A stretch of 64,000 nt of DNA, taken from Ashinkailepas kermadecensis. Its lineage: Eukaryota; Arthropoda; Thecostraca; Neolepadidae. Where the stretch lies: contig JAOTOM010004013.1 in NCBI GenBank assembly GCA_034440615.1, positions 147,034 through 211,033 of the forward strand. Reading direction: 5' to 3'. This document shows, piece after piece, positions 43,000 to 55,468 of the stretch (positions within the stretch are counted from its first letter, which is position 1; the number at the start of each line of letters is the position of its first letter). Position numbers and translations under genes: made by a program. Under the pieces are notes generated by a model that worked only from the letters and a program-made list of their open reading frames with translations, was not told the origin of the DNA and did no database searches.

Positions 43000-45900
43000 T
43001 GTCCATATTTCTACAATGGAACTGCCGTAGTTTCATTTCCAAATGGGCAGAAATGAAAACCTTTTTAGCATCTTACTCCGATTCTCATCGCACTTCAAGA
43101 AACCTGGTTTTTGCCAAATGATGCATATAACTTAAATCTTTTCAATTACTTGCTCCACCGTCACGACGAGGTCCGTGGTCCTCATCGCAGTGGCGATACC
43201 GCACTTTACATAAACAATGATTACACACATACACAAAGTACACTCAATTCATCATTACAAGCCGTGGCTTGTACTATGCGTTTTCATGGCAGGAACATCG
43301 ATGTATGTTCATTATATATTCCACCATCTACAGACAACACAAACATTTTGACAGATTTAGAAAACCTCATAACCCAATTCAAAAACCCTTTCACTTTACT
43401 TGGCGATTTTAACGCCCATAGCCCAGCGTGAGATAGAACACGCATACTTCCAGACACTTGCGGACGCATAGTTGAACACATCTTAGACAGACACAATTTA
43501 GTATTACTCAACACCGGTGAGCCAACATTTGTCCACCTCAGTCACAATACAGAAACTGCCATTGATAACAATTTGTTCTCCAGCCCTGGCCAGCGATTTT
43601 CATTGGACAATAGACACGGACATTCATGATAGCGATCACTACCCCATTAAATTAATACCGACCATTTCAACAACTGCCGATACCACACCCAGTTTTATCC
43701 CCCGCTGGAAAATTTCGAAGGCCGATTGGACAACTTTTCAGGAACTTTCACATATTCAATACAACCCAAACATTTCTCCCGTCGAAAACATCAACCAAGT
43801 TACCAAAACACTTTTCGAAGCAGCTTCCACCGCTATTCCACTAACAAAACCTTTCACAAAAAGAACACCAGTCCCCTGGTGGTCGATAGAAGTTTCCCGA
43901 GAAATAGCCACAAGAAAGAGAGCATTTAGAAAATACTTACGCCATCCTGACCAACAAAATTTGGTCAACCAATTATGAACGTGCGAAGACACGCCGCATC
44001 ATTCGCGAAGCTCGTCGCCGTTCATGGTCATTATATTTACAGCAACTCACCTCTCCAACGCCTTTAAGCAAAATCTGGCAGTTAATCCGAAGATTATCAG
44101 GACGCACTCCATTTAAATCACTCCTGGCCCTCAAAATTCAAAACACCACAATTACAGACCCACAAACAATAGTAAATACAATAGCGGACACCATGGCTCA
44201 CAATAGCTCTGACAACAACTACAGACCGGAATTTTTACAAAATGCACAACACACATTTCACACCGATTTGGCACAATTCGATTCGGACAACACTGAAGCA
44301 TACAATATCCCTTTTCAAGTTTCAGAACTGGATACTGCAATTTCCTCCGCCGGTAATACCCGACAATTTACATTATTCCTTTTTCAGACATTTATCCAAC
44401 GACACAAAACATTGCATCTTACAAACATTTAATGCATTATGGTCTGGCCATACTTCCCCGAATCCTGGAAGGAAGCCCTCATCATTCCTATACCAAAACC
44501 CGGCAAAAACCACAGCAACCCCAACAATTTTCGACCCATCGCTCTCACCAGTTGTCTAGGAAAACTTTTCGAACGTATGATTGTAAAAAGACTGACCTGG
44601 TACTTAGAAACAAATTCTCTTTTATCCCCAATTCAATGCGGCTCTCGTCATGGCCACAGTACAATAGATCATCTCATTCGATTAGAAACTGACATAAAAA
44701 ACAAAACATTAACACACTATCCAGGAAACACCACCAAACACCACCACACCATTTTTAGACATTGATGCGTATGATATGGTATATAAACCGGAAATAATTT
44801 CCAAACTTCTTCACTTCGGCGTCAAAGGAAATTTAGCTCATTATTTGATAGGATTCTTGTCTGGTTCCCATCATTTTCATCTCCGGTGCAGGTCAGCGAT
44901 TTCCGAGTTACATTTCATGAAAAACGGATTACCACAGGGAAGCTGTTTATCACCAGTCTTATTCAACATCATCATTAACGATATTTTCACCGACATGCCA
45001 CCTCAGATATCATACTCCCTTTTTGCAGATGACAGCGCAATTTGGTGCACAGATAACAATGAAACACATTGCTTATTTAGACTCCAAAACGCACTTGACC
45101 GGATACATCAATGTTCCATCAAATACGGTTTCACATTTTCAGCTCCAAAATCTGCCAAAATGATATTCAGCAAATCAACTCCGTGCTCAAATCCAGAAAC
45201 ACCACGTCACCTCGGAAACACTGACATACATTTTGTAAATTCGTTCAACTTTTTTGGTGTTATTTTCGATCACAAGCTTTCTATGCACCAGCACGTCAAA
45301 CACATCCAGACCAAATGTTTTCACAGACTCAATTTATTTCGCTGTATTACGTCTTCATCATTCGGATCCGATAGTCACACGCTATTACAATTATACAAAT
45401 CCTTGGTTCTTCCCATCATAGAATATGGCTCCGTAGTTTACGCAAGTGGCATTACCTCCGCTTTGAAATTTTTGGACACCTTACAAAATAAATTTATTCG
45501 CATAGCACTCGGTGCAATGACCACGTCTCCCATTACTTCTTTTCAAATCGAATCAGGAATTCCACCATTAGCTCTCCGAAGAATTGAACAAACATTCAGG
45601 TATGCCGCAAAAATTCAATTTAGAGAACACCACCCTACACACACATCTTTACAGATTCTCCCAAATCTACACCACGACTATTTAGGTCCTGCCGAAAAAC
45701 GAACCGGCCTTACTATAGCTTCACGCATCAAAACATTTTCTACACAACTCCAATACAATATTCCACATATTACTGCTCTTCCTCCACCAACTACACCACC
45801 GTGGCAGATGGCCGAACGAAATATTTTTTATCTCACCACCACTCCAAAATCACAGCTTTGTCCAGAATACGTCCAACAAAAATTCCACCAGTTTCGCTCT

Positions 45901-46675
45901 CGTTATCGCCATGTTCCTTTTGTTTTCACCGACGGATCTAAAGACGAAAATTACACAGGAAACGCCATTGTTCCAGGTACACACACAAAACAACATCGCT
46001 TGCCAAACGGGACATCCATTTTCGTCGCCAAATTGCACGCCATTCTCACTGCCCTTCGCTATGTCCGCAACCGTTCAATTTTTTACCACATGCGCCATGT
46101 CGTCATTTGTTCCGACTCAAAATATGTTCTTCAATCTATTTCTTCACTTTCCTTTTCGCACCATTGCCATGTTTCCATTTGCGACACACTTGAAAAATTT
46201 AATATGATGGGCATGAAGGTCCGTTTCCTGTGGGTGCCCAGTCACTGTGGCATCCCAGGAAACGAGGAAGCAGATCATTTCGCAAAACAATCAAACCACA
46301 AACTACACACAATTATGTCTCATCAAACCTGTCATCGAAAACTAGACCACATCATATGAAAAATAAAACAGACAAGAAGAAAAAGTTATATCACGGCTCC
46401 GCATAGGTCACACTTTTCTCACCCATCGATATATTTACACTGCTTCACCACGACCTTCATGCCCATCATGCAACACTCATCATACCGTTTCACATATTCT
46501 CCTACACTGTCAAAAATACCATGAACATCGAAAAACACTTACCAACTACTGCCGTACACACAACACCCCCTTTTCTTTGCCCACACTATTAGGAGATACA
46601 CACTCTTTTCTCATCAATCTCCTTTTCATTTTTCTCCTAAAAACAACTTACTTCAGGACTTGTAAATTGACTTTT
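43000..46675 (+). pseudogene. I-like LINE ORF2: endonuclease, RT, RNase H, broken
   Basis: Endonuclease: FLQWNCRS at 43011, LGDFNAHSPA near 43400 (next codon TGA at 43429-43431), DSDHYPI near 43632. RT: WPYFPESWKEALIIPIPKPG (44445), FRPIALTS and FERM to 44580, a frameshift near 44700-44750, FLDIDAYDMV (44752, catalytic D), GLPQGSCLSPVLF (near 44930), LFADDSAIW (catalytic pair at 45028-45033). RNase H: FTDGSKDEN (45925), then VAKLHAI near 46025, where the usual catalytic Glu is Lys, ICSDSKYVL (46105) and GIPGNEEADHFAK (46250). After another frameshift near 46355 comes the terminal segment CPSC...H...C (46455-46510). At least four frameshifts plus the lost Glu show it cannot be active. Confidence 0.85.
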
Positions 46676-46772
46676 AGAACATAATATTTGTATTCCTCTC
46701 TACTTCTATTCACGGCACGAAATGGCCTGAGCAGGCCGAAGTGCCTAACATAATAAACCAAACCAAACCGGT

Positions 46773-48172
46773 ACCTGGCCTAGCATGCCGGCATCAGAAA
46801 TCGGACGGTTTCAGCAACACAAAACAAAACCGCTCAATGCTCCTAGAAACGGTGAGGATACGGCGCTCAACCCTATGCTTCATTTACTTTCTCAAGTTGC
46901 TCTAATTTGTCTTCATTTCATAGAATGAAAATTGTCTGAACTGCTGTAAGTAATTATACCTGCATAGTTAGTCATGTGCCAGCACATTTTATTTTTCTCC
47001 TCCCGGATTACACCTCTTAGGTACATCATAATTATGAACATAATTATCATAGTTATGTTCATGTCAATAGCTGAAATCCCGGTGATGGTTCCATGATATT
47101 ACATCGGGTGGGCTAAATAAGCGACATATGTCTTCCATTTTGATCGTGATATCCACCGTCTTATTCAGACACTTTTGGGAAGAAAATAAACATCGGGAAA
47201 AAAGGGCGTGACTCACATATCACAATGCAATGGTGTTCGGACAAGACATAATACATGCCGAGACTTTCACTCCCATGTCAGGTCAGTGTCTCCACAAATG
47301 CATACTAAGTCCCAATTCGACAGTTCAGATCACAAAGAGTTGCTCAAATCGCAAGCGGAATTCGACTGTCGGGCTTCAAAATATAAATGGTCAATGGGCA
47401 GCACAAGGAAACGCCAAACTGCCTCTAGTGACGGAATATACCAAATACATGGTGTACCGGTCCGGCTACGGACAGCTTCCTCCTGCCCGAGCGTCTGTTC
47501 CTTCAGCACGCAGTGCATAGCTCGTTCGACCACCCGCTCCGACTTGGGCGGGGTATGGCAGCAGCCCGGTCGACCTGTCTGACCCGACCCGGGCTGGGTC
47601 GGTCGGGCGGATAACGTGGTCAGACAACAGCGGCCCAGATGAGTGAGTGCAGAAACACCCACCGCCCGCCCGCTCCACTCATTACGACGCTCCGCCCGAC
47701 CAGCAAAAAGCGACCGCCACCGACGCGCGCGCCGCAAAAACGCCGCATTCCGCGCGTAGTAGTATTTTCCTCGCGCAAAAATTAAACAATTACTGGGGGT
47801 GTAATTGTTGTTCGGGGCTGGAGCAACGTTTCTATTACATGTCTGCCGCAGTTTTACGCGGCTTGAGAAGAGCATGCGACGGCCGCGGAATTAGACAAGC
47901 GTTGTCTGTGAGTGAACTCCTGGGAATAAACGGTCACTACACAAAAGCCACTGCTAACAAAGGCAAAATTAGCTCCAATTATTGTCTAATGACTGCCTAA
48001 CCGCAGGAATAAAACCAAATCCCTTGCGATGCTCTTGTCGCGGGTTGATTATATGAGCAGGAGAAGTAATCATATGCAGTTTATTACCGGTAGGTTATGA
48101 TACAAGATAATTTTGGTTGATAATTTCAAGCATTGCATGAACCGTCCAGCGACGGAAAGGGCAAAACGCCTT
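46773..48172. other. No gene recognised; GC-rich patch
   Basis: 1.4 kb. Positions 47520-47780 and 47840-47920 are rich in CpG, with a GACCCGACCCGGG palindrome near 47580. Frames of 117-181 codons overlap here on both strands and none has a known motif. A host promoter or first exon is possible but unsupported. Confidence 0.35.
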
Positions 48173-48176
48173 TTAA

Positions 48177-49192
48177 CACTCGCACGTCCGGCGGTTCGCG
48201 CCAACTTCGCATGTCCGGGGGGGGGGGTGGCAGATGTCTGCCCCCCCCTAAGATCTCGAGAACTATGCTAGGTAGCGACAAACGAAAAACGGCTTTAGAT
48301 AGCTGGTGACAAGCTCTATCGAAAGTATTTCGGTTATGTTCTCGCTCTGGTCAATATTTAGGTCACTGGGTCATCATATGTCAAATTCGACCAGATCGGG
48401 TGGGACCCTCAGATATTGGCACATATCTCAGGACCTGTAACAGATAGAAACAAACTGCAAATGCTATTCGACAGCCCTTGAAATATGCTATCGACATACG
48501 CTGTGTAATTTAAGGTCAGGTCAACAGATGGGTCACCGAAACAATGACCTCAGGTCAAGGTCATGGGGTAGAGTAGGGAGGTCATGTAATATATCAATCG
48601 ACACGTCTTGGTGATACAAGCACAATGACGGTAATTTCAGCCTTCTAGCTCAATGCATTGCGATATAATGCGCATAAATGTGCTAGTGATTTCAGGTGAC
48701 CTCAGCTGACCTTGGTGGGGCCACTGAGCAAAAATGTCAGCGATAACATTGCGAATAGCTTCCAACTACACGCCATAACGGTTGGAGGTCATTTCGAGAG
48801 CAAATATGTAACCAGGAAACATTTGTATATTTTTCCATAGGCCTATAATGGGTAAGCCATGGCCACGACCTGACCTCAGGTCAACGCTACGAAAAAACCG
48901 TGATATACATATTATAGACCCTGATAAGGTCATGACGTGATATCAGTTTGAAATCTATCGCCCAATTATTGTGGGAGTGATGCCACCTAGAACTCGGAGG
49001 GACGTTAGGTCACTTCGCCTGACCTGGTGACCTGACTTGAGATGACCCAGGGTCAAACATTTCTGAGGACATGCGGAAAAGACCAATGAGCAGCCATGCG
49101 AGGTTTGGCTTTGCTAACCCGATTAGTATGGCGGCAAAGTAGGAAAAACCGCAGGGGGGGCAGATATCTGCCCCCCCCCGGACGTGCGCGGG
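48177..49192. mobile_element. TTAA-flanked non-coding element, family 2 copy b
   Basis: 1,016 bp flanked by TTAA (48173-48176 and 49193-49196). Collinear with 19283-20294 in the same orientation with few differences and the same CACTCGCACGTCCG ends, CAGATnTCTG hairpins between G- and C-runs, and TCAAGGTCA (48555-48563). The high similarity suggests both copies inserted fairly recently. Confidence 0.9.
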
Positions 49193-49196
49193 TTAA

Positions 49197-50289
49197 AGGA
49201 AAAACATTACGTTTACTTACACTTTACTAGACATTTCAGGATAGACGAGCTGTGGTCAGGCAGATGAAGTAAACGGAATGAGCCAGCATCTTTTTTCCTA
49301 TTTCTCCAGATACGCACTTCAAATTACGATCCATGAATATATAATCCTTCAATATCCACAATTTTGACAGGAACGGCTCGCATTCCACCTTCAGTCCGTC
49401 AGTGTCACGGAATCAACTCAAATGTAAACACTTCTTCCAACTCGGTTGAACCAGTTCAACCGAGGTTCGTGTACAGGGGTGTAAAAAAATGTCGTATCTG
49501 CTACAAACGTTTTTCCGAGGCACGTAACTGATACATGAAAAAAAACAGGCATCTGGAACATCGTGCTCCATGGTTTGCTTCGTGTTCCCGTCAAGACTAC
49601 TGCAGCCTAGGCTTGTTGTAAAGTAACCGAAAATCTGTTGTTCAGAATTGCGTAGACGTTGTGCAATATATTTCCAGCACAACTGATATTAATATACAAA
49701 ACATCGAACGTACACAAGAACCGCGGCTACACGATAGAGGCGTCACATCGCCTACCGTAATGACACGAAAAAAATGGCAGAACCTGGTGCACTGGTAGGG
49801 CATAAGGGCGTCGCAGCGCGGGCCACGACCGCCCGTGTCAGCTTGCATGTGTGATTCATGAAAATAATGCAATCCCACGCACTCACAGACACACGTAACC
49901 AATGTCATCGCAGTGTTTCTGGACACTATGCACGCATATTGACAGGTGTACCTAAAAGTTAGGTGTACATACACCGACACACCAAATATGGCACACAATC
50001 CTGCAAATTGTGCTCTATGTATGTGAGAAGGCGGATCTAGCCGGGCATTCTTTTTGTGGAACATCTTATCAAGATGAAGCACAGCGAACAAGCAGCGATG
50101 CGTACAGTTGCAGTGGCGACATTTTGGGTGCGCGTGCGCTGTCGAGAGGACGGACCGAGGCGGGAAAAACAGCGGTCATGAATAAGGACAATTTCACATT
50201 TCCGCGCGCTGTGTGAGGGTGAGTCGCCCAAGCCGATTGTTGTAGGAGAAACTTCTTGCTCCGATTAGTATATGACATATATCACACTG
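49197..50289. other. No gene recognised
   Basis: 1.1 kb of moderate-GC sequence; short frames only, no motif seen. The boundary with the following LINE 5' UTR is uncertain. Confidence 0.4.
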
Positions 50290-50706
50290 CATATAACTAC
50301 TATAACGACACCCCGCGGGGGCGAGATCAGACACAGCTCTTCTCAGAGCACGATCGGCGCCCGCAGTCAGCAAGCAAGAAGAGAACCAGGAAGGTCCAAG
50401 GTTTGAGCAGAAGACAAACCTGTAGCAGCAGAAGAAGCCAAGACACGAAGAGATCCAGGGATCCTAGAGGAGCACTACTGCGAATCTAAAAGGAAAACCT
50501 CCCTCACCAAATCCCCAACTTCTCTGTCTCCCAACTAACCTTTACCCCCCGGAGGAAACCTAACGGTGTCGAGCCCACTGTCTTGGGCCATTGCGGCCGG
50601 GGCAGGGACCAGAGAGCGACAGCTCGGTCCAGGGTGCAACGAATCCGGGTAGTTCTTCAGTCAGGAGGGACATTTTCGGGGGGGGGGGACCAAACCCTTA
50701 CACACC
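50290..50706 (+). promoter_or_regulatory. Presumed 5' UTR of LINE copy L-A
   Basis: GC-rich leader upstream of the ORF1 ATG at 50707, with a G-run at 50680-50689 just before the start. The left edge is not defined by a target duplication. Confidence 0.4.
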
Positions 50707-51195
50707 ATGGCGGCCACCGCCAGCACCACACAAGGCACCTACCTAGTAGGTACGTACACAGAGACAGGACACAACATCACACAGGAGTCTCCTTTCACTC
50801 TCGAGAGGACACTCAGACACATTCTTAATTCAGCACACTTCAAGGTCCACATGCACACCACACACATCATAGTCCAAACACAGAGCAGCGCGGACACACA
50901 AACTCTACTAAACACAACCACTTTTAACAACCAGCGCTGCTCCTTCACGTTACACCGCACCTTGAACACCAGCCGCGGCTACATTTGCGCCCCAGAGCTG
51001 GATAGCTTACCACTTGACAGCATGGCCGCACTATTCGACGCCTCAGCCCTCCTGGATGCCACAGTTACAATCAGCCAGATTAAACGGGAGGCACGTTCGA
51101 CTCACAAACTTCTAGTACTGACTTTTGACTCACCACACCTACCATCACACGTCCACATGCACAACAAGGCCTACGAGGTCCGCCTCTACGTGCCT
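50707..51195 (+). pseudogene. I-like LINE L-A ORF1, first piece
   Basis: Starts MAATASTTQGTYLV at the ATG at 50707. It contains a middle domain of the same kind as the other ORF1s here (ESPFTLERTLRHIL, TTFNNQRCSFTLHRTLNTS, GYICAPELDSLPLDSMAALF, LLVLTFDSPHLPS) and ends YEVRLYVP at 51195, where the minus-strand element L-B begins. The zinc-knuckle half resumes at 53412. The frame is open across this piece. Confidence 0.75.
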
Positions 51196-51634
51196 GTTGT
51201 TGTTGTTGAGTTGTTGAGTGAATTTGACCAGCCTGCCACCGTCAGGTGATATCGGCTGTTTAGGTGTTTTTAGAGATGAGATGATAGAAGTGGTCCGGAC
51301 GGTGCCGTAAGGGGTGTAGAATGGGGGAGTGTCGGTCATCGCCGTTCATTTTAACATTGCAAGAACATACACATATGATTGTACACTGTTTTGGGCCTTT
51401 TCTTTTTATTGTTTGTTTGTTTGCTTCTTTTTTTTCTTTAAATAAAGTTTTGGCCTTTTAGTTTTTCTGTCTTTTTTTGTTTTTGTTTTTGTTTTTGTTT
51501 TTGTTTTTTCTCTTCTTTTCGTTCTTTGTTCTTTTGTGTTTCTCTATCTTTTGATTTTTTTTCCATATTTTTTTCTTATTACACACCATGGGTAGAGTTG
51601 GGAGAGTCTAGGTAATATGATTTGTTTGGGATGT

Positions 51635-52908
51635 TCAGTGACGAGAGGTTTTGGCGCGAGTGTGTGGTTTGTTGTTGGTAGAGGTGGTGTTTGTTTTGTT
51701 GCTTGCTCGTGTGGTAGGTGCATGGGTAGTGACCGTGATGTTGTCTGGGCTGTTGTCGTCGTCTGAGTCTGCGAGTGTTTCGATTTCAAATCGTAGATTT
51801 TTGCGTACTGCGTAGGGTGTTAGTGATGGTTGTGATGTGCCTGGTACTGGTGATAGGTTGTATGGTCCCCGTTGTGGTACTGGGGGTGGTGCCTGTGTTG
51901 GTTCTGCGTAGGGTGTTAGTGATGGTTGTGATGTGCCTGGTACTGGTGATAGGTTGTGTGGTCCCCGTTGTGGAGGTGGTGCCTGTGTTGGTTCGGTGTG
52001 TGAGTATTGTCTGGGTTTGTTTTGTTTTGGCGCCGTGGGATGTGGTCTGATGATGATTGCTGGGTCTGTCTGTGTTTCTTTGGTGGGTGGTGTAGTGTGA
52101 GATGCTTGTGTTTGTGTAGAGTGCGTGGGCGCCTTGTGATGATGTGTGGTCTGCGTCGGTTGCTGGCCGTCGACCCACAACCTTGCCCACGGCAGGGCCC
52201 AGCCCTCTAGGTGGACAAGACGGAGAATCTCCTTTTCCTTCCTCCACCGAGGGCAGGCCCTGTCCCGGGAGGCGTGGTCTCCGCCGCAACCGACGCAGCG
52301 TTGTGTGCTGGTGGTGCATGTGTTTATGTGGTGTGGTGCGGCACAGTTTGCGCAGGTGGGTTTTGTGTCGCGGCACCCCCCCCCCCATTCGAATGTCCGT
52401 ACCGCTGGCAGAACTGGCAGCGTCGAGGGAGGGGTGCTCGTGGAGTGACCTGGTACCTAATGTAGCCGGCTTTAACGTGTGTGGGTGGTTGTCTTGTGGT
52501 GAAGGTCAGTTTGAGAGTTTGCGAGTCTTGTTTGTGTGGTGGGGTGGGTGGTCTGGAGACGGAGGAGATGCCCTGGCTCCTGAACCGGAGCGTCAGTTCC
52601 TCCTCCATCATCCAGGCCACCTCTCGAGCGTATATCGTGCCTTGTGATGTGTTGAGGTGTGCGGCTAGTGTTATGGTGACTGGTATGCCAGTGATGTCTG
52701 TGATGTGTGTCAGTGTGTCTGCGTCGTGAGAGTTGTATGCCTGAATCAGAAGTGCCCCAGAGCGAATTTGGCGACCGTGTAGCGGCTGTTGTGTCCGACC
52801 GGTTATCTCCTCCTCCACTGTCCAGGGGTCAAGGGAGCCCATGGGCTCCCCATCATCCCGGCGGCAGAAGAGAAAGTCACCCGTCGGTGTGTTCAGTGTG
52901 GTGTCCAT
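51635..52908 (-). CDS. ORF1 protein of half-LINE L-B
   Basis: About 424 residues from the ATG at 52908 to the stop at 51635, with one frame change. The N-terminus contains DFLFCRRDDGEPMGSLDPW and RSGALLIQA, matching L-C and L-D. The middle domain ends THVKAGYIRYQVTPRAPLPR. The first knuckle (CQFCQRYGH, near 52410) is followed by an 11-G tract (C-run 52376-52386 on the plus strand); 12 would keep the frame. Beyond it the frame is open: CRDTKPTCANC, CVGCGGDHASRDRACPRW, and a Pro/Thr-rich tail with a 96-bp duplication (51810-52000). Only the homopolymer breaks it. Role by family: nucleic-acid-binding protein of the retrotransposition complex. Confidence 0.75.
51810..52000 (-). repeat. 96-bp tandem duplication in ORF1 tail
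   Basis: Two units starting at about 51810 and 51906 (plus-strand phrase GCGTAGGGTGTTAGTGATGG). The unit is 32 codons, so the frame is kept; it encodes a repeat containing LSPVPGTSQPSLTPYA. Confidence 0.85.
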
Positions 52909-53399
52909 GTTTGGTGTGTGTGGTGGGTCGAGGGTTTGGTGGTGTGGTTTAGGAAAGAAAGGTGTACACTTTTACAAATATCGGCGGAATGGGGGGGGGG
53001 GCTGGCGACACCGCCGGACCAACCTGTAGACGAGTTGAAGGTGCAGAGCAGTCTGGAAGTTGGTGATGAAGAGTAGCTGGAAGTCGGAAGTGAAGAGGTC
53101 GAGTTGATCGCAGGCTGGTCGTGCGGGTTGCTGTCTGTTGGGTTGGGTGGCACAGCTGGCGTTGGCGCGGCTTGTTGCACGCCTTCGGTGCCACCGGGCT
53201 TTTCGTGCCTCCGCGGTGATGCGGGTGTGAGCACCTTGGTGGTGGCCCTTTTGTGGCGTCAGCGGCGTCGAAGCCTTTGTTGTTGTCCGGCTTCGCAGCG
53301 GTATATGACCAGCTGGCCTAAGCTTGGTTTTCTTTCGAGATGATTCCGTTCTCGTTTGTTGGTTCTTCTGAGGCTTCGATGAGCGGTGAGCGGTGGTGA

Positions 53400-53708
53400 C
53401 TCTACGTGCCTCTCCCATTACGATGCCGGTTCTGCTTCCGTTATGGACATGGCGAACGCGCATGCGCGTCACCAACTCCCAGATGCAGCCAGTGCGCCGG
53501 TCACCACGCGGCATCCGACTGCAACTCCTTCGAAAGGAAGTGTGCAGGCTGTGATGGGCCGCACCCCGCCACCGACCCCGACTGTCCCAAGTGGGCATAC
53601 GAGAGAGAGGTGTGCCGGTATGCGGCAACTCATCGGGTGCCACACGCAACAGCACGACAGCACCTACGCCAAACCACCACTGACACTCACACAGCCACAA
53701 CTCCGTAG
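53400..53708 (+). pseudogene. I-like LINE L-A ORF1, second piece with zinc knuckles
   Basis: Continuation of 50707-51195 past the 12-bp duplication. It reads PLPLRCRFCFRYGHGERAC, CSQCAGHHAASDC and CAGCDGPHPATDPDCPKW, three CCHC-type knuckles, then EREVCRYAATHRVPHATARQ, ending at TAG 53706-53708. Once the half-LINE is removed, the ORF1 of L-A is open from 50707 to this stop. Confidence 0.75.
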
Positions 53709-54655
53709 ATATGGACGACAGCACCCTCATCTTACCTGGCTTCAACATAAGGCGGAGGGAAGTGTCGCACGGGCGTGGAGTCGCTATTATCTCCCGTAAT
53801 CGCCTCACTGTCGAGCCATTGTGGGTGCCTACACCGAACTCATCTCTAGAATCACTGTGGATCACTGTGACTGATCTAACAACAGTTGTCATTGGAGCTG
53901 TCTACCGTTCCCCGAATAGTGCAGTGACACCGGCCAATGAGGAGCTACATGATCAGCTGGCACACGTCCTAAGCCTGGGCAAGCCCATCTTTCTTCTCGG
54001 TGACACGAACTTTGACGTGCTGCAGCCCGACAAACCGGGTGTGCGGGCTTATCTACTTACGTTTTGCGATCTGTCCCTCAGCCAGCTGACAACCAACGTC
54101 ACATACCCACCACGACGAGAAGGAGACAGCCCGAGTCTCCTCGATCATCTCATCACAAATCGATCTGACCTGACCACAGAAGTTCGAGTCATTCACACAG
54201 ATTTCAGCGACCACGACGTCAATGCTGCATCTATCACAATTGACAGGCGTCGCCCTCAGCCCACCGTCATTACCGTCCAATCGACAAGACGCTTAGATCA
54301 AAATGCTTTGTGCCAAATCTGCTGTTGGCCGACTGGTCCACCGTTTATCAAGCGACCAACACCTCGGACAAGTGGGACGGATGGCTGGCTGCATGGCAGC
54401 CAATAATCGACCATCACATGCCCCTTCGTCAAATCAAGCTGAAGCACCGGTCGCCGCCTTGGTTGCAGCATGATGACGTTCATACAGCAAGGGCAGCACT
54501 GAAACAGGCGCGCGAGCACAGAGATGCAGCACGAAGCGAAGAAGCCCAACGGAATTACCGTGAGCACAAGAACGCACTCCGAACGGCTCAACATCACGCA
54601 TGCGCAGAATACTTTCATACTGCTGGTACCCGCACACCGTGGAAGAACATCACCA
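53709..54655 (+). pseudogene. LINE endonuclease and linker fragment (CR1-like)
   Basis: Begins within the endonuclease at DDSTLILPGFNIRRRE (53714) two bases after the ORF1 stop of L-A; the N-terminal 50 or so residues with the catalytic glutamate are missing. Seen: VVIGAVYRSPNSA (53886), FLLGDTNFDVL (53992), SLLDHLITN (54135) and HTDFSDHDV (54195). After a frame change near 54310 comes the linker DKWDGWLAAWQPIIDHHMP, PPWLQHDDVHTARAALK, RNYREHKNALRTAQHHACAEYF (to about 54620). The style is nearer to CR1/Jockey-type linkers than to the I-like ORF2s nearby, so it may be a different element. It ends where L-C starts. Confidence 0.7.
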
Positions 54656-55468
54656 TAACCAACTCGCTATCGCTACGCACGTCGCACCACTCACCGCTTC
54701 GGAGCGCTGACGCCGACCGACCTTCCGGAACGCAAGGGATCGTTACCGGCTCGACGACAGAGCTGCCGCTGCCGCAAGTGCAAGACGCCGTACACCAGCC
54801 ATCTTCTACGAGCCACCAGCCTGCCACCACACACACACACCGCACCAGCCAACATACACACACAAATACGTACAGTACCCCCAACCTAATTCTCCGGCAC
54901 TCCAACTCTATCCAAACCCCCTCAAACCTCCAACCGCCCTCCCAAGCTCACCTGCTACATCTGCTGAGCCGTCGACCTCTACGCTACTCTTCGAGATCTC
55001 CAAGACCTACTTCAACTCTACTCATCCTCCAATCAACTCTACTCACCATTCTACTTCATCTACTACAGTGCTCAGTGACAGTGCCTCTCCAGAACAGTGC
55101 CCGTCTCTGCTTCTACAACGCCATCTACATCTCTACGATCTACCGCCTTTCTACAAGGTCAGTCCGGCGGTGCTGCCACCCCTCCCACCGCGCTCCCTCC
55201 ACCCCATCCCCGCTTTTCCCTCTAGTGCCGTCTGCACGATCTTTTTCTGATCTTTTTGACCGTGCTCTCTTCACGCACATCTCTGATTTCTTTGTGTTTC
55301 CTTCATCTTTATCTGCCCCTCTTTTACAAACTGTCGGGCTTCCTTCACGCCCTTCTATACCCTCCGCCAGCCATTTGTACTGTTCTGTGTCGCACACACA
55401 CCTGTCACACTCATCTTTTTCCAACACCACACACAACAAACACAGCCAACACCACACGATTCAACACC
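54656..55468 (+). promoter_or_regulatory. 5' UTR of LINE L-C
   Basis: Pyrimidine-rich leader with many CTCTAC/CAACTCTA phrases. It starts TCGCTACGCACGTCGCACCACTC-like (near 54669) and aligns over its length with 61975-62805, the leader of L-D. An internal promoter would be expected here for this LINE group; no specific box was recognised. Confidence 0.6.

Larger units (their letters stand above)
41190..46772 (+). mobile_element. Near full-length I-like LINE, decayed
   Basis: About 5.6 kb: 5' UTR (41190-41422) with the same duplicated GGGGTGACAC motif as the minus copy at 29240-29480, ORF1 (41423-42985), ORF2 (about 43000-46675) with endonuclease, RT, RNase H and a terminal Cys/His segment, and a short 3' UTR with GGCCTGAGCAGGCCGAAGTG. 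It ends in TAAACCAAACCAAACC, a simple-repeat tail rather than poly-A, as in the I group. I saw no clear target duplication. Confidence 0.85.
51196..53399 (-). mobile_element. ORF1-only LINE derivative (half-LINE) L-B
   Basis: 2,204-bp insertion in minus orientation flanked by the 12-bp duplication CTCTACGTGCCT (51184-51195 and 53400-53411), as expected for target-primed reverse transcription. The 3' end is a CAA-repeat tail at 51196. From its 5' end: leader (53399-52909), ORF1 (52908-51635), an A-rich 3' UTR with an AAAAAC microsatellite (51477-51510), then a GGCACCGTCCGGAC to GGTGGCAGGCTGG segment shared with the 3' UTR of L-C (61650-61925). ORF2 is absent: the ORF1 stop is followed directly by the 3' UTR. 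The intact ends and duplication imply it moved in this form, using another element's ORF2 product. Confidence 0.85.

Noticed and set aside
47330..47875. 181-codon minus-strand frame and 117-codon plus-strand frame nearby
   Set aside because: CpG-rich sequence with few stops in any phase; no homology recognised.
51477..51510. GTTTTT repeats as a terminator-like or regulatory tract
   Set aside because: It is the A-rich 3' UTR of the minus-strand half-LINE.
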